Positions 16,565 to 25,282 are shown, numbered from the stretch's first letter. The stretch is DNA of 64,000 nt from Nocardiopsis dassonvillei_B (GCF_964273065.1 NZ_OZ186815.1:4278001-4342000), one strand, 5' to 3'. Notes: generated from the letters alone by a model not told the origin. Translations and numbers: made by a program.

Positions 16565-17018
16565 TCCCTGTGGCGCGGGGCTCCGGGAGGCCTTCCGGCC
16601 GGGGCCGGCGCCGCGGGTCCGTGCGGCTTCCACCCCCGCGACCGCGGGAGGGCATGGGGTCGTGCACGTTACCGCCGCCTGTTGGGAGCAACGGCTCGTT
16701 CCCAGGCGGACCCTTGCCTCCCGCCCCGGATGGCTGGGCGCGCACGCCTCGCGCGCACCCGGCTCCGGCGGTACACCCCCGCCACTCGGCACGGGCGCCC
16801 GACGCACCGGACCGGCGGTCTGCCGGACGCCGACTGCGGCCGGGGCCGGGCCCGCGCTCCGCGGGCCGCCGTTTCCAGGGGGCTGAGCTCCTGGAAGCCT
16901 TCAGTACTGTTCCACCCCCTGTGTCCGGGGTGGGCGGTTCGCTTCCGGTCGGGGCCGGGGTCCCGGGCGGGTGGGAGACCCCCTGTGCCGGGGCGGGTGG
17001 TTCGGCCTCCGGCCGGGG
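16565..17018. other. Non-coding intergenic stretch holding repeat copy B
   Basis: No gene supported. It contains dispersed repeat copy B (16703-16889) and, after it, degenerate units such as CACCCCCTGTGTCCGGGG and ACCCCCTGTGCCGGGG, recalling the CCCCAGGGGGT series next to copy A. Confidence 0.55.
16703..16889 (+). repeat. Dispersed intergenic repeat, copy B
   Basis: Homologous to the reverse complement of 5055-5237 over its full length (see copy A). It opens CAGGCGGACCCTT, contains GTCTGCCGGACGCCGACTGC where copy A has CTCTGCCGCACGCCGACTGC, and ends GGCTGAGCT. Similarity seems to continue for about 50 bp upstream (GTTAC...GGTTCGCAGGCGG-like). Confidence 0.6.
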
Positions 17019-17381
17019 TCACTCGTGGAAGGGCTCGCCGGTGACGACGTGGTCCGCGTGGTTGAGGGCCTCCAGGACGAGGCGGCGCAGGTGGCCGTCG
17101 GCGAGGCGGTAGATCACGTGGCGGGACCGGCGCCGGGACTCCACGAGTCCGGCCAGGCGCAGTTTGGCCAGATGCTGGGACACCGCCGTCCGGGAGGCGC
17201 CGCAGGCCTCGGTGAGGCGGCCGACGTCCGCTTCTTCTTCCTCCGCCAGCAGCCACAGCAGGTGCAGCCTGGTCTGGTCGGCCAGCAGGGCGAACACGCC
17301 CGCCGCCACGGCCAGCCGCTCGGGTTCGGGCGGGGCCGGGTGGATGAGGCTCGGGGCCTTCTGTTCGTCGCTGGTCCGCAT
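17019..17381 (-). CDS. ArsR/SmtB family transcriptional regulator (120 aa)
   Basis: Winged helix with LADQTRLHLLWLLAEEEEADVG, recognition helix TEACGASRTAVSQHLAKLRL and wing SRRRSRHVIYRL; the C-terminus HADHVVTGEPFHE resembles zinc/cadmium-type SmtB/CzrA sensors with late His and Asp/Glu ligands. No CxC metal site of the ArsR or CadC type. It is divergent from a 12-TM MFS gene 436 bp away and from a GTGCG-N6-CGCAC palindrome in that gene's promoter, which may be its operator. Confidence 0.9.
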   Translation of the reverse strand: MRTSDEQKAPSLIHPAPPEPERLAVAAGVFALLADQTRLHLLWLLAEEEEADVGRLTEACGASRTAVSQHLAKLRLAGLVESRRRSRHVIYRLADGHLRRLVLEALNHADHVVTGEPFHE

Positions 17382-17421
17382 GTGCGCAGTCTAGGGGGAG
17401 CGGTTCGCCCCGAGGCCGTGA

Positions 17422-17661
17422 TCAGTGGCCGCCGGGAGGCGGCGAGGACGGTGCGGTGGTCGGCCGAGGCCCGGTCGCCGGTGTCCGGGCCCGGGTGAGG
17501 CCGAGCGCCTGCAACCGCTTGCCGAACTCCGTCGCCGCGCGCTGCAGCTCCGGCGGTGTCCCGTCCTCGGACCCGCTCGCGGGCCCTCCGCCCCGCCGTC
17601 CCGGGAAGAAGCCCGCGGCGGCGCCGAGCGCGATGGGCGCGGGCACGAGGAGGGCGGCCAT
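17422..17661 (-). CDS. Possible small hydrophobic protein (79 aa)
   Basis: ATG at 17661 opens MAALLVPAPIALGAAAGFFPG, a single membrane segment or signal-like stretch, followed by an ordinary helix (LQRAATEFGKRLQALGLT) and a Pro/Thr tail. The ribosome site is weak and codon bias only fair. Family not recognised. It may instead be non-coding. Confidence 0.3.
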   Translation of the reverse strand: MAALLVPAPIALGAAAGFFPGRRGGGPASGSEDGTPPELQRAATEFGKRLQALGLTRARTPATGPRPTTAPSSPPPGGH

Positions 17662-17754
17662 GGGCCCCTGTCGAGGCGGAGGGCGGATGTCCACCCCATG
17701 GGCGCGCCGGGTGCTCCGGGCGGTTCCCCGTCGAACCGAATGATGGGTCATCAG

Positions 17755-17779
17755 GTGCGTACTTGCGCACATGTATGAT
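17755..17779 (+). promoter_or_regulatory. Promoter/operator of the MFS gene
   Basis: GTGCG (17755-17759) and CGCAC (17766-17770) form an inverted repeat with a 6-bp spacer, directly followed by a TATGAT -10-like hexamer (17774-17779). A repressor here would block the promoter. The nearby ArsR protein is the likeliest ligand. Confidence 0.45.
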
Positions 17780-17817
17780 TCGGGAGATCCGCTCCCAGTT
17801 CCCGGAGGTGTCCCCTC

Positions 17818-19014
17818 ATGTGGCGCGTCCTCGCCGACTTCCCCGCCTACCGGCGCATGTTCGCCGCCCAGGTGATCGCGCTCGCCGGAACGGGCCTGGC
17901 CACCGTCGCCCTCGGCCTGCTCGGCTACGAACTCGCCGGGGAGCGCGCCGCGGCGGTCGTCGCCACCGCGCTGACCATCAAGATGGTCGCCTACGTCGGC
18001 GCGGGTCCCCTGCTCACCGCTGTTCTGGTGCGGGTCCCCCGGCGGACCGTCCTGGTGGGCGCCGACGCGGTCCGCGCGCTCGCCGTCGCCGCGCTGCCCT
18101 GGGTCGACCAGGTGTGGCAGGTCTACGTCCTCATCGCCGTACTCCAGTGCGCGTCGGCGGTTTTCACCCCGGCCTTCCAGGCGGTGATCCCCGAGCTGGT
18201 GGACGACCGCGGCTACACGGGCGCCCTGGCCCTCTCGCGCCTGGCCTACGACCTGGAGGCGCTGGCCTCACCGCTGCTGGCCGCCGCGCTGCTGGTGCTC
18301 GTCCCCTTCCACGGCCTGTTCGTGCTCACCGCGGTCGCCTTCGCCGCCTCCGCGGCGCTGGTGCTCACCACCGCGCTGCCGCGCGACACCGGAGACCCGC
18401 GCCGGGCCGCCGCCTCGTGGCGGGTGTTCGCCACCGACCCCCGCCTGCGCGCCGTCGTCCTGCTCGACCTCGCCGCCGCCGTGGTCACCGCCCTGGTCCT
18501 GGTGGACACCGTGGTCCTGGTCCGCGCCCACCTGGGCGGCACCGACGCCGGGGTGGCGGTGGCGCTGGCGTTCTTCGGGGCGGGTTCGATGGCCGTGGCG
18601 TTCGCGCTGGGCGGGCTGGTGGACCGGTTCGGCACGCGAAGGCTCATGCTCGCGGGCCCCGGGGTGCTCGTCGCCGGGGCGGCGGTGCTCACCGCCGGCT
18701 GGGCGCTCGCGCCCGGCATGGCGGTGCTCGGGGCCGGCTGGGTGCTGCTGGGCGTCGGCTGCTCGCTGATCGCCGCCCCCTCCGGCCGGGTGCTGCGGGA
18801 CGCCGCCCCCGAGGGCGGCCTGGCCGGGGTGCTCGCGGCGCGCTTCGCGCTCTCCCACGCCTGCTTCCTGGTGACCTACCCGCTGGCGGGCTGGGCGGGC
18901 GGCGTGGCGCCGGTGGCGGTGTTCGCCGGGGCCGGGGCCGCGGTCGCGGTGTGCGGAGGGGCCGCGGCGCTGCTGTGGCGCCCGCGCGTGACGGGGGAGC
19001 CGGTGGGCGGCTGA
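17818..19014 (+). CDS. MFS transporter, 12 TM (398 aa)
   Basis: About 12 hydrophobic segments, the first at AAQVIALAGTGLATVALGLL. Between TM2 and TM3 an RVPRRTVLVGADAVRAL loop replaces the classical MFS motif A. Length matches the enterobactin exporter/bacitracin-type MFS group. GGAGGTG ribosome site 8 nt before the ATG. ArsR-type regulation suggests export of a metal, metal chelate or drug, but substrate cannot be assigned. Convergent with the TetR gene. Confidence 0.85.
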   Translation: MWRVLADFPAYRRMFAAQVIALAGTGLATVALGLLGYELAGERAAAVVATALTIKMVAYVGAGPLLTAVLVRVPRRTVLVGADAVRALAVAALPWVDQVWQVYVLIAVLQCASAVFTPAFQAVIPELVDDRGYTGALALSRLAYDLEALASPLLAAALLVLVPFHGLFVLTAVAFAASAALVLTTALPRDTGDPRRAAASWRVFATDPRLRAVVLLDLAAAVVTALVLVDTVVLVRAHLGGTDAGVAVALAFFGAGSMAVAFALGGLVDRFGTRRLMLAGPGVLVAGAAVLTAGWALAPGMAVLGAGWVLLGVGCSLIAAPSGRVLRDAAPEGGLAGVLAARFALSHACFLVTYPLAGWAGGVAPVAVFAGAGAAVAVCGGAAALLWRPRVTGEPVGG

Positions 19015-19072
19015 CCCCCGGAGGGGGTGCGGGGCCGCCCCGTGTGCGGCAGGGCGGCGTCTCCCCCGGCGG

Positions 19073-19735
19073 TCAGTCCGGGATGCCCCAGCCGGGGCCG
19101 ATGGCCTCGGGGACCAGCTCCAGCTGGCGCATGAAGCTTTCCAGGAGCCCGTCGAGCCCCGGGGCCCCCGTCCGCTCCCACTCCTCGTGCCCGTTGGAGA
19201 GCGCCGCGAAGAAGATCGCCGCCACCAGCTCGGGCCTGGGGTCGGCGGGGCCGATGCCGGCGCGCAGGGCGATCGCCTCGGCCAGGCGGGCCTGTCGGCG
19301 CCGGCAGTAGACCATCCCGGTGCGCACCAGTTCGGGGCTCTCGGCGATGATCTCGGCCGCCCCGCCCTTGAAGTGGTGCATCGCCGTCCGGCCGAGCGTC
19401 TCCCAGTGGTCGCGCATGGCGTTGCGCAGGGCCTCGAACGGCGCCTCGTCGGCGGGCCGGGCCAGGAGGTGCTCGATGAGCACCTCGTCGACGCTCCCCA
19501 TCGCCTCCAGGACCACGTCCTCCTTGGTGGGGAAGTACCGGAAGAACGTGCGCTGGGAGACCCCCGCGCGGGCGGCGATCTCCTCGGTGGTGGTGTTCTC
19601 GTAACCCTGCTCGTGGAACAGGCGCAGTCCCGTCTCGATGAGCGCCCTGCGCGTGCGCGCCTTCTTCGCCTCGCGCAGTCCCGGGCGGCAGTCCCCGGCG
19701 GCCTCTCCGACGGCGTCGGGGCTCATCGTGCTCAT
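19073..19735 (-). CDS. TetR family regulator (220 aa)
   Basis: TetR N-terminal HTH: ARTRRALIETGLRLFHEQGY then TTTEEIAARAGVSQRTFFRY. The C-terminal ligand domain is helical and unspecific. GGGAGG ribosome site before the ATG. Divergent from the DHA2 transporter; the 161-bp gap contains three CAGT-N-ACTG-like sites overlapping that gene's promoter. It is most likely the local repressor of the pump, released by a transported drug. Confidence 0.92.
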   Translation of the reverse strand: MSTMSPDAVGEAAGDCRPGLREAKKARTRRALIETGLRLFHEQGYENTTTEEIAARAGVSQRTFFRYFPTKEDVVLEAMGSVDEVLIEHLLARPADEAPFEALRNAMRDHWETLGRTAMHHFKGGAAEIIAESPELVRTGMVYCRRRQARLAEAIALRAGIGPADPRPELVAAIFFAALSNGHEEWERTGAPGLDGLLESFMRQLELVPEAIGPGWGIPD

Positions 19736-19814
19736 GGACGCGCCTCCCGTTCACCCGTGTCCACCCGTGGTGTCCCACGGGTTCCACCCGAGGATACCTC
19801 CGAGGCGATGTGGT

Positions 19815-19866
19815 GTCAGTCACTGTAAAAAGGCAGTGGCTGACAAGTGGCAGTCACTGTCATAAT
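19815..19866 (+). promoter_or_regulatory. TetR operator cluster over the DHA2 pump promoter
   Basis: GTCAGTCACTG (19815-19825) and CAGTGGCTGAC (19834-19844) form an inverted repeat with one mismatch. GGCAGTCACTGTC (19849-19861) is a further near-palindrome. A -35-like CTGACA (19840-19845) and -10-like CATAAT (19861-19866) flank the last site, so repressor binding would occlude RNA polymerase. Confidence 0.6.
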
Positions 19867-19896
19867 CTCGGGGCAGACGATTTCCGAGGGGGACCC

Positions 19897-21492
19897 ATGA
19901 CCGCAGAGACAGCTCCGCCCCAGGCCGCGCCGCCCGACCGGGAGGCGTCCGGCTGGACGCGCAGCCCCTGGGCGACGCTCGTCGCCATCGCGTTCGGGGT
20001 GATGATGGTGGCGCTGGACGGCACGATCGTGGCGGTGGCCAACCCCGCCATCGGGGCCTCGCTGGGGGCCTCCCTGGCCGAGCTCCAGTGGGTCACCCAC
20101 GGCTACCTCTTGGGCCTGGCCGTCTTCCTCATCACGGCGGGCAAGCTCGCCGACAGGTTCGGCCACCGCCGCGTCTACCTGGTGGGCGTGGTCGGCTTCG
20201 TCGCCTCGTCGGTGGCCATCGCGCTGTCCTCCGGCATCATCATGCTGGTGGCCTTCCGCATCGCACAAGGCGTTTTCGGCGCGCTGCTGCTGCCCTCGGC
20301 CATGGGCCTGCTGCGCTCGGTGTTCCCGCCGAGCAGGCTCGGCCGGGCCTTCGGGGTCTTCGGCAGCCTCATCGGCGCCTCCACCGCCGCCGGACCCATC
20401 ATCGGCGGGCTGCTGGTGGGCTCCCTGGGCTGGGAGGCGGTCTTCTACATCAACGTCCCGGTCGGCGCGGTCGCGCTGGGCCTGGGCCTGTGGCTGCTCG
20501 CCGCCAACCGCCCCACCGACCCCGGCAGCCGCATGGACCTCCCCGGCATCGCCCTGGTCAGCGTCGCCGTGTTCGCCCTGGTGTGGGCGCTGGTGGAAGC
20601 GCCGGTGGTGGGCTGGACGCACCCGGTCACCCTGGCCTCCCTCGGCGCCGCCCTGGTCCTGGGCCTGGCGTTCGTCCTGTGGGAGCGCCGTCCCGAGCAG
20701 CCGCTGCTGCCGCTGTCCCTGTTCGCCGACCGGTCGGTGTCCATCGGCGTCGTGCTCACCGTGGTGATGGCGGTGAGCCTCATGGGCTCCCTGTTCTTCG
20801 TGACCTTCTACCTCCAGGGCGTGCGCGGGCTGAGCCCCGCGCAGACCGGGATGCAGATCATCGCGATGACCGCCACCATGGCCGTCACCTCGCCGCTGGC
20901 CGGGCGCCTGCTGGACCGGGTCGGCGCCAAGCCGCCCACCACGGCGGGCCTGCTGTCCGGAGCGGTCGGCATGTTCATGCTCTCGGGGCTGGGCGCCGGC
21001 ACCGGCATCCTGTACACCTCCGTCGCGTTCCTGCTGCTGGGCGCGGGCCTGAGCCTGGTCATGACCGGCGCGACCGCCGCCATCATCGGCAACGCCCCCG
21101 TGCGCCTGGCCGGGGTGGCCTCGGCGCTCCAGCAGGCCGCCATGCAGCTGGGCGGGTCGCTTGGCACGGCCGTCTTGGGAGCGGTGATGTCCGGGACGAT
21201 CCTGGCCACCCTGCCCGGGCACCTCACCGCGGCCGGGCAGGGCGCCCCCTCGGCGGCCGAGCTCGCCGCCGCGCAGAGCACCGTCGCCCAGGGCGGGGCG
21301 GTGATCCCCGAGGGGGCCGCCGCGGAGGTCGCCGACGCGGTCACCCGCGCCAGCAACCTGGCCTTCCTGGACGGGCTCCAGCTGGCCTTCCTCATCGCGT
21401 CCGCACTGCTCATGGCGGGTGCGGTCCTGTCGCTGTTCATGCGCGCAGGACGGATGGAGGACGGGCAGGAGGCCCCCGCCGTCCACGTCTGA
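19897..21492 (+). CDS. DHA2 family MFS drug efflux transporter, 14 TM (531 aa)
   Basis: EmrB/QacA-type pump: first TM includes MMVALDGTIVAVANPAI (motif D1), motif A GKLADRFGHRRVY follows TM2, and motif C lies in AAGPIIGGLLVGSLGW. About 14 TM segments. The ATG at 19897 is chosen for its GAGGGGGA ribosome site. Proton-driven export of lipophilic drugs is typical of the family. Divergent TetR and operators argue for drug-inducible expression. Confidence 0.93.
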   Translation: MTAETAPPQAAPPDREASGWTRSPWATLVAIAFGVMMVALDGTIVAVANPAIGASLGASLAELQWVTHGYLLGLAVFLITAGKLADRFGHRRVYLVGVVGFVASSVAIALSSGIIMLVAFRIAQGVFGALLLPSAMGLLRSVFPPSRLGRAFGVFGSLIGASTAAGPIIGGLLVGSLGWEAVFYINVPVGAVALGLGLWLLAANRPTDPGSRMDLPGIALVSVAVFALVWALVEAPVVGWTHPVTLASLGAALVLGLAFVLWERRPEQPLLPLSLFADRSVSIGVVLTVVMAVSLMGSLFFVTFYLQGVRGLSPAQTGMQIIAMTATMAVTSPLAGRLLDRVGAKPPTTAGLLSGAVGMFMLSGLGAGTGILYTSVAFLLLGAGLSLVMTGATAAIIGNAPVRLAGVASALQQAAMQLGGSLGTAVLGAVMSGTILATLPGHLTAAGQGAPSAAELAAAQSTVAQGGAVIPEGAAAEVADAVTRASNLAFLDGLQLAFLIASALLMAGAVLSLFMRAGRMEDGQEAPAVHV

Positions 21493-21513
21493 GCGGCTCG
21501 CGGGAACGGGAAC

Positions 21514-21551
21514 GGGGAGGGGGCGGGGCCGCACGGCCCCGCCCCCTCCCC
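21514..21551. terminator. Bidirectional hairpin terminator
   Basis: Perfect 18-bp arms GGGGAGGGGGCGGGGCCG (21514-21531) and its complement (21534-21551) separated by CA. It sits between the convergent efflux and ArgJ genes. Confidence 0.75.
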
Positions 21552-21560
21552 GCGTCCGGA

Positions 21561-22721
21561 TCAGGTGGTGTAGTCCGCGTTGATGCGGATGTACCCCTCC
21601 GTCAGGTCGCAGCCGTAGGCGGTGAATCCGCCCTCGGCGATCCCCAGGTCCACCGAGACCACCACCTCGTCGCCCTTCATGTGCTCGGCCGCCCGCGCCA
21701 GCACCTCGTCGGTGGACTCCGCCGGGTAGGTCTCCACGTCCCCGAACAGGATGCGGGTCCTCTCCGGCAGGATGTCGGTCTCCTCCGAGCACTTGCCGAC
21801 CGCCATCGCCACCCGCCCCCAGTTGGGGTCGGCGCCGTGCACGGCCGTCTTGACCAGCGGGGAGTTCACGACCGCCTTGGCGACCCGCTTGGCCTGCGCG
21901 TCGTCGCGCGCCCCGGTCACCCGCACCTCCAGCAGCTTGCTCGCGCCCTCGCCGTCGGAGGCGATCATCCGCACCAGCCGCAGCGCCACGTCGAACAGGG
22001 CCGACTCGAACCCGGCCATGTCCACCGGCCCGGCCAGCCCGTTGGCGAACAGCGCCGCCGAGTCGCTGGTGGAGGTGTCGCCGTCGATGCTCAGCGCGTT
22101 GAAGGTGCGGTCCACCACCCGGCGGAACACCTCGTCCAGCAGCGGCTGCTCGATCTGCGCGTCGGTGAAGAACCACGCCAGCATCGTCGCCATGTCCGGC
22201 TCGATCATGCCCACGCCCTTGGCGATCCCGGTGAGGGTCGCGTCCCCGATCCGGGCCGAGGCGATCTTGGGGTGGGTGTCGGTGGTCATCATCGCCGCCG
22301 CGGCCCGGTCCAGGTCGGCGGGCGGGAACTCGTCGGGCAGCGCGTCCAGGTGCGCCCGGACCTTCTCCATCGGGTAGGGGCGGCCGATCACGCCGGTGGA
22401 CGCCACCAGGACCTCGTCGGCGGGCACCCCGGCGGCCGCGGCGACCCGCTCCTGGAGTTCGCGCGCGTTCTCCTCGCCCACGCCCCCGGTGGCTACGTTG
22501 GCGTTGCGGGCGATCACCGTGACACCCCGGGCCCGGCCGTCGGCGGCCGCGCGGCGGCTGAGCAGCACGCTGGGTCCCGCGAACCGGGATCGGGTGAACA
22601 CGGCGGACACGTGTGCGGGGACCTCGGACACCACGGCGAAGAAGTCGTCGTTGGGGTCCTTGATCCCGATGTTCCCGGCGACTCCGCGGAAACCGGCGGG
22701 AACGGGGGTCTTGCTGCTCAA
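21561..22721 (-). CDS. argJ: ArgJ-family ornithine acetyltransferase, OAT2-like (386 aa)
   Basis: Transfers acetyl from N-acetylornithine to glutamate. The self-cleavage site is intact (DMATMLAWFF, cut before the Thr, which becomes the nucleophile), along with ASTGVIGR, TDTHPK, GIAKGVGM, TSDSAALFANG and the ending YGCDLTEGYIRINADYTT. Start is TTG at 22721 with GGAGG 4 nt upstream. No argC, argB, argD or argR lies nearby. From memory the sequence reads closer to the second ornithine acetyltransferase of clavulanate clusters (SAVFTRSRFAGPSV, RNANVATG) than to housekeeping ArgJ, so it may be a paralogue. No clavulanate genes are in the window. Confidence 0.88.
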   Translation of the reverse strand: MSSKTPVPAGFRGVAGNIGIKDPNDDFFAVVSEVPAHVSAVFTRSRFAGPSVLLSRRAAADGRARGVTVIARNANVATGGVGEENARELQERVAAAAGVPADEVLVASTGVIGRPYPMEKVRAHLDALPDEFPPADLDRAAAAMMTTDTHPKIASARIGDATLTGIAKGVGMIEPDMATMLAWFFTDAQIEQPLLDEVFRRVVDRTFNALSIDGDTSTSDSAALFANGLAGPVDMAGFESALFDVALRLVRMIASDGEGASKLLEVRVTGARDDAQAKRVAKAVVNSPLVKTAVHGADPNWGRVAMAVGKCSEETDILPERTRILFGDVETYPAESTDEVLARAAEHMKGDEVVVSVDLGIAEGGFTAYGCDLTEGYIRINADYTT

Positions 22722-22891
22722 TCGTCCTCCTCGGGGTCGTGGGCGCCAGACTACTCCGCCCGGGATCAAGGCCTTGATTACGGCCCTGACCTGCAAGGGT
22801 TTCGTCCTGCACGGAGTCCGGAACGGTGTGACAACGAGCAGATAACGGGGTATCCGCCCGAGTGAGTGGAGAACACCCGGGGGAGGCTGTG

Positions 22892-23923
22892 GTGCGTGAT
22901 GGAGATTGGCTCACGGAGACGGGGGCGCGGATCCGCGGAGTCCTGAAGGTGATGGTGGACGCGGGCTGGCTGCCCGGCGGCACCGCCGTCATCGGTACCG
23001 GGGGCATGTGGGAGTTCGTGGCGGTCGGCCGGATCGACGAGGAGAACGACACCGCGCCCGACGTCGCCTACGACGTGGCGAGTCTGACGAAGGTGATGGC
23101 CACGTGGCCGCTGGTCGGCCAGGCGGTCGCCGAGGGGATGCTCGATCTGGACGCACCGATGTCCGAATACCTCCCCGCGGACGGTCTGCCCGGGGCGGTC
23201 GTGACGACCCGGCAGATCCTCACCCACACCGGCCGCCTCAACCCGGTGACCTGGCTGGAGAGGTACGTGGGCGCCGGCCAGGACCTGGCCGAGGCGATCC
23301 TGGCCGACCCGCTGGAGGAGCCGGGCCACCGGTACGTCGACCGGGGGTTCATCCTGCTCGGGCTGGTGCTGGAGCGGCTGTACGGCACGGGGCTGGACCG
23401 GCTGGCCGCGGACCTGTGGGACGAGCTGGGGATGCGGTCCACGGTGTTCGGCCCGCTGGCCCGCTCTCCCGGGGTCGCGCCCACCGAGCGGCGGCTGCCG
23501 GGGGCGGCGCCCGCCTGGGGCGTGGTGCACGACGAGGCGGCGGCGCTGATGGGCGGGGTCGCAGGACACGCGGGGGCGTTCACGACCGCCATCGACCTGG
23601 GCGCGTTCGCGCGGGAGCTGCTGCGCATCCACGAGGGCGGGGAGGGGCCGGTGCCGCCGTCCTTCGTGCGGGACAGCTGGCGGCCGCACGTGGACGCCGG
23701 ACAGCGGATGTGGCGGGGGCTGGGGTGGCTGGTGACCCCGGAGGGGGTGGTCCACCACAACGGGTTCACCGGAACGAGCCTGTTCATGCACCCCGAGAGC
23801 AGCCGGTACGTGGGGGTGCTGACCAACGCGGTCCACTACGGCCGTGACCGCACCGGCCTGGTGGACCTGCGCTCGGCGGCCCGCTCGGCGGTGTCGCCGC
23901 AGGCGCACGACTCCACGCCCTGA
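22892..23923 (+). CDS. Serine hydrolase, beta-lactamase family (343 aa)
   Basis: SxxK is SLTK in YDVASLTKVMATWPLVG (residues about 66-69); the second motif is YVD rather than YxN; the third is HHNGFTGTSL. There is no signal peptide, so a cytoplasmic esterase or amidase role is more likely than cell-wall work. GTG at 22892 is chosen for the GGGGGAGG site 5 nt upstream. Divergent from argJ with a 170-bp gap. Distinct from the serine hydrolase at 7738: shorter and with different motif II. Confidence 0.85.
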   Translation: MRDGDWLTETGARIRGVLKVMVDAGWLPGGTAVIGTGGMWEFVAVGRIDEENDTAPDVAYDVASLTKVMATWPLVGQAVAEGMLDLDAPMSEYLPADGLPGAVVTTRQILTHTGRLNPVTWLERYVGAGQDLAEAILADPLEEPGHRYVDRGFILLGLVLERLYGTGLDRLAADLWDELGMRSTVFGPLARSPGVAPTERRLPGAAPAWGVVHDEAAALMGGVAGHAGAFTTAIDLGAFARELLRIHEGGEGPVPPSFVRDSWRPHVDAGQRMWRGLGWLVTPEGVVHHNGFTGTSLFMHPESSRYVGVLTNAVHYGRDRTGLVDLRSAARSAVSPQAHDSTP

Positions 23924-24119
23924 CCCGGGGCCCGGTCCGGGCCGCCCGGGGACGGCGCCACCGGCGGGGCCGGGCGGGGACGCCCGCCGGGCACGCGTGC
24001 GCCGAGGCCGGGGCGCCGCCCGGCGGCGCGGGATCGCGCGGGGGAGCGGACGCGGGGCGGTGTCGTCGGCGGGCCGCTTCCCGGGCCCGGGGCACGGGCA
24101 CGGGGGTACGGGGTTCGGA

Positions 24120-24165
24120 CGGCCTGTCGGGCGGCGGGGCGGGCGCGGCGCCGTCCGACAGGCCG
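24120..24165. terminator. Long-loop hairpin between convergent genes
   Basis: CGGCCTGTCGG (24120-24130) and CCGACAGGCCG (24155-24165) pair perfectly around a 24-nt GC-rich loop. The rest of 23924-24203 holds no gene that I can support. Confidence 0.5.
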
Positions 24166-24203
24166 GTCGGCCGGGTGGGGGAGCGGTCGCGGGCGGTGCC
24201 CGC

Positions 24204-25025
24204 TCAGGGGCGGCCCAGGGCCCGCTCCAGGGCGGTGAGGAACTCCGCCAGGCCCGCCGGGCCCGGCACCACCAGGTCGGCGGCCTCGGCTACCCCGAGC
24301 GCCTCCCCGGAGCCCGAGCAGACGTTCAGCCCCGGGATCCCCTCGGCGCGCAGTCGCGCCACCGCGTCGAAGGCGGGCAGGTCGCCCAGGTCGTCTCCCG
24401 CGTACAGGACCGACCCGGCGGCCCGCTCCTCCACGAGCCCGGACAGGGCCACGCCCTTGTCCACGCCCTCGGGGCGCAGCTCGATGACCATCCGGCCGGG
24501 CTCCACCCGGAGTCCGGCCCGCTCCGCCAGCGCCGCCAGGTGCGGGGCGAGCAGGGCCAGCGCGGCGTCGGGTTCGGCGGCGCGGCGGGTGTGCACCGCC
24601 AGCGAGCGGCCCTTGTCCTCGACCAGGGTGCCCTCGGGCGCGCCGACGGAGCCGAGGAGCCCGGGCAGCTCGTCGCGGACCAGGGCCACCCCCGGCGGAG
24701 GATCGGCGGCCAGCACCCGGCCGTCCGCCCAGCGCTCGGCGCCGTAGTGGCCCAGCACGGTGATGCCCGGGACCCGCTCCAGCCCGCCCAGGGCGACGGC
24801 GGTGGCGGCGGGGCGCCCGGTGATGACGGCGACAGCGCCCAGCCGCCCGGCCAGGGAGGCGAGCAGCTCCACGACCCCCGGCTGCGGCGCGGATGCGCGC
24901 GGGTCGTCGACGATGGGCGCGAGGGTCCCGTCGAAGTCGAAGGCGGCCAGGGCCTTGGCGGGGTCGGTCAGCAGGGCGTCGAGCGCGGCGCGCCCCTCGG
25001 TCGTGCTCGGTTCGGGCAGCTGCAT
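24204..25025 (-). CDS. otsB: Trehalose-6-phosphate phosphatase (273 aa)
   Basis: HAD-superfamily phosphatase: motif I FDFDGTLAPIVDDP with the nucleophile Asp, motif II VITGRP, the TPP signature GHYGAERW, and motif III/IV KGVAL followed by YAGDDLGDLPAF. Converts trehalose-6-phosphate, made by OtsA encoded 3.6 kb away, to trehalose, an osmo- and desiccation protectant. ATG at 25025 has GGAAAGG upstream. otsB is the downstream gene of a strand-matched block DUF3263-otsB, separated from DUF3263 by a strong hairpin, so it likely has its own promoter. Confidence 0.95.
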   Translation of the reverse strand: MQLPEPSTTEGRAALDALLTDPAKALAAFDFDGTLAPIVDDPRASAPQPGVVELLASLAGRLGAVAVITGRPAATAVALGGLERVPGITVLGHYGAERWADGRVLAADPPPGVALVRDELPGLLGSVGAPEGTLVEDKGRSLAVHTRRAAEPDAALALLAPHLAALAERAGLRVEPGRMVIELRPEGVDKGVALSGLVEERAAGSVLYAGDDLGDLPAFDAVARLRAEGIPGLNVCSGSGEALGVAEAADLVVPGPAGLAEFLTALERALGRP

Positions 25026-25182
25026 GGCGGACCTTTCCGGGAGGGCGGATTCCAACCTAACCCGGGAGGGTGAACAGGCGCCGACGACGGGCGCGCCGGA
25101 ACCGGTGCCGGATGTCCGCGCAGCGTTCGGCCGCCGTTCACCGGCCCCGGTGCACGATGGTGGTTCGTGTGGGATGAGAGAG

Positions 25183-25211
25183 GCGGGTGCGCACCTGTAG
25201 TGCGCACCCGC
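25183..25211 (-). terminator. Hairpin terminator after the DUF3263 gene
   Basis: GCGGGTGCGCAC (25183-25194) and GTGCGCACCCGC (25200-25211) form a perfect 12-bp stem with a CTGTA loop. Confidence 0.8.
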
Positions 25212-25282
25212 GCTTCTCGTCTGGTTTCGGACCTGCGGTCGCGTCCGTGGTACTTCGGGCAGAGTGCGACCGAAAAGGAGCC

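Noticed and set aside
16703..16889. Repeat copy B as a gene encoding TGPAVCRTPTAAG-type peptide
   Set aside because: Although copies A and B share this peptide, the frame is interrupted by indels relative to each other, with no start site; treated as a non-coding repeat.
19816..23052. 1078-codon minus-strand frame over the DHA2 pump and ArgJ
   Set aside because: Antisense to the pump and out of frame with ArgJ; no ribosome site; low-complexity Gly/Arg content.
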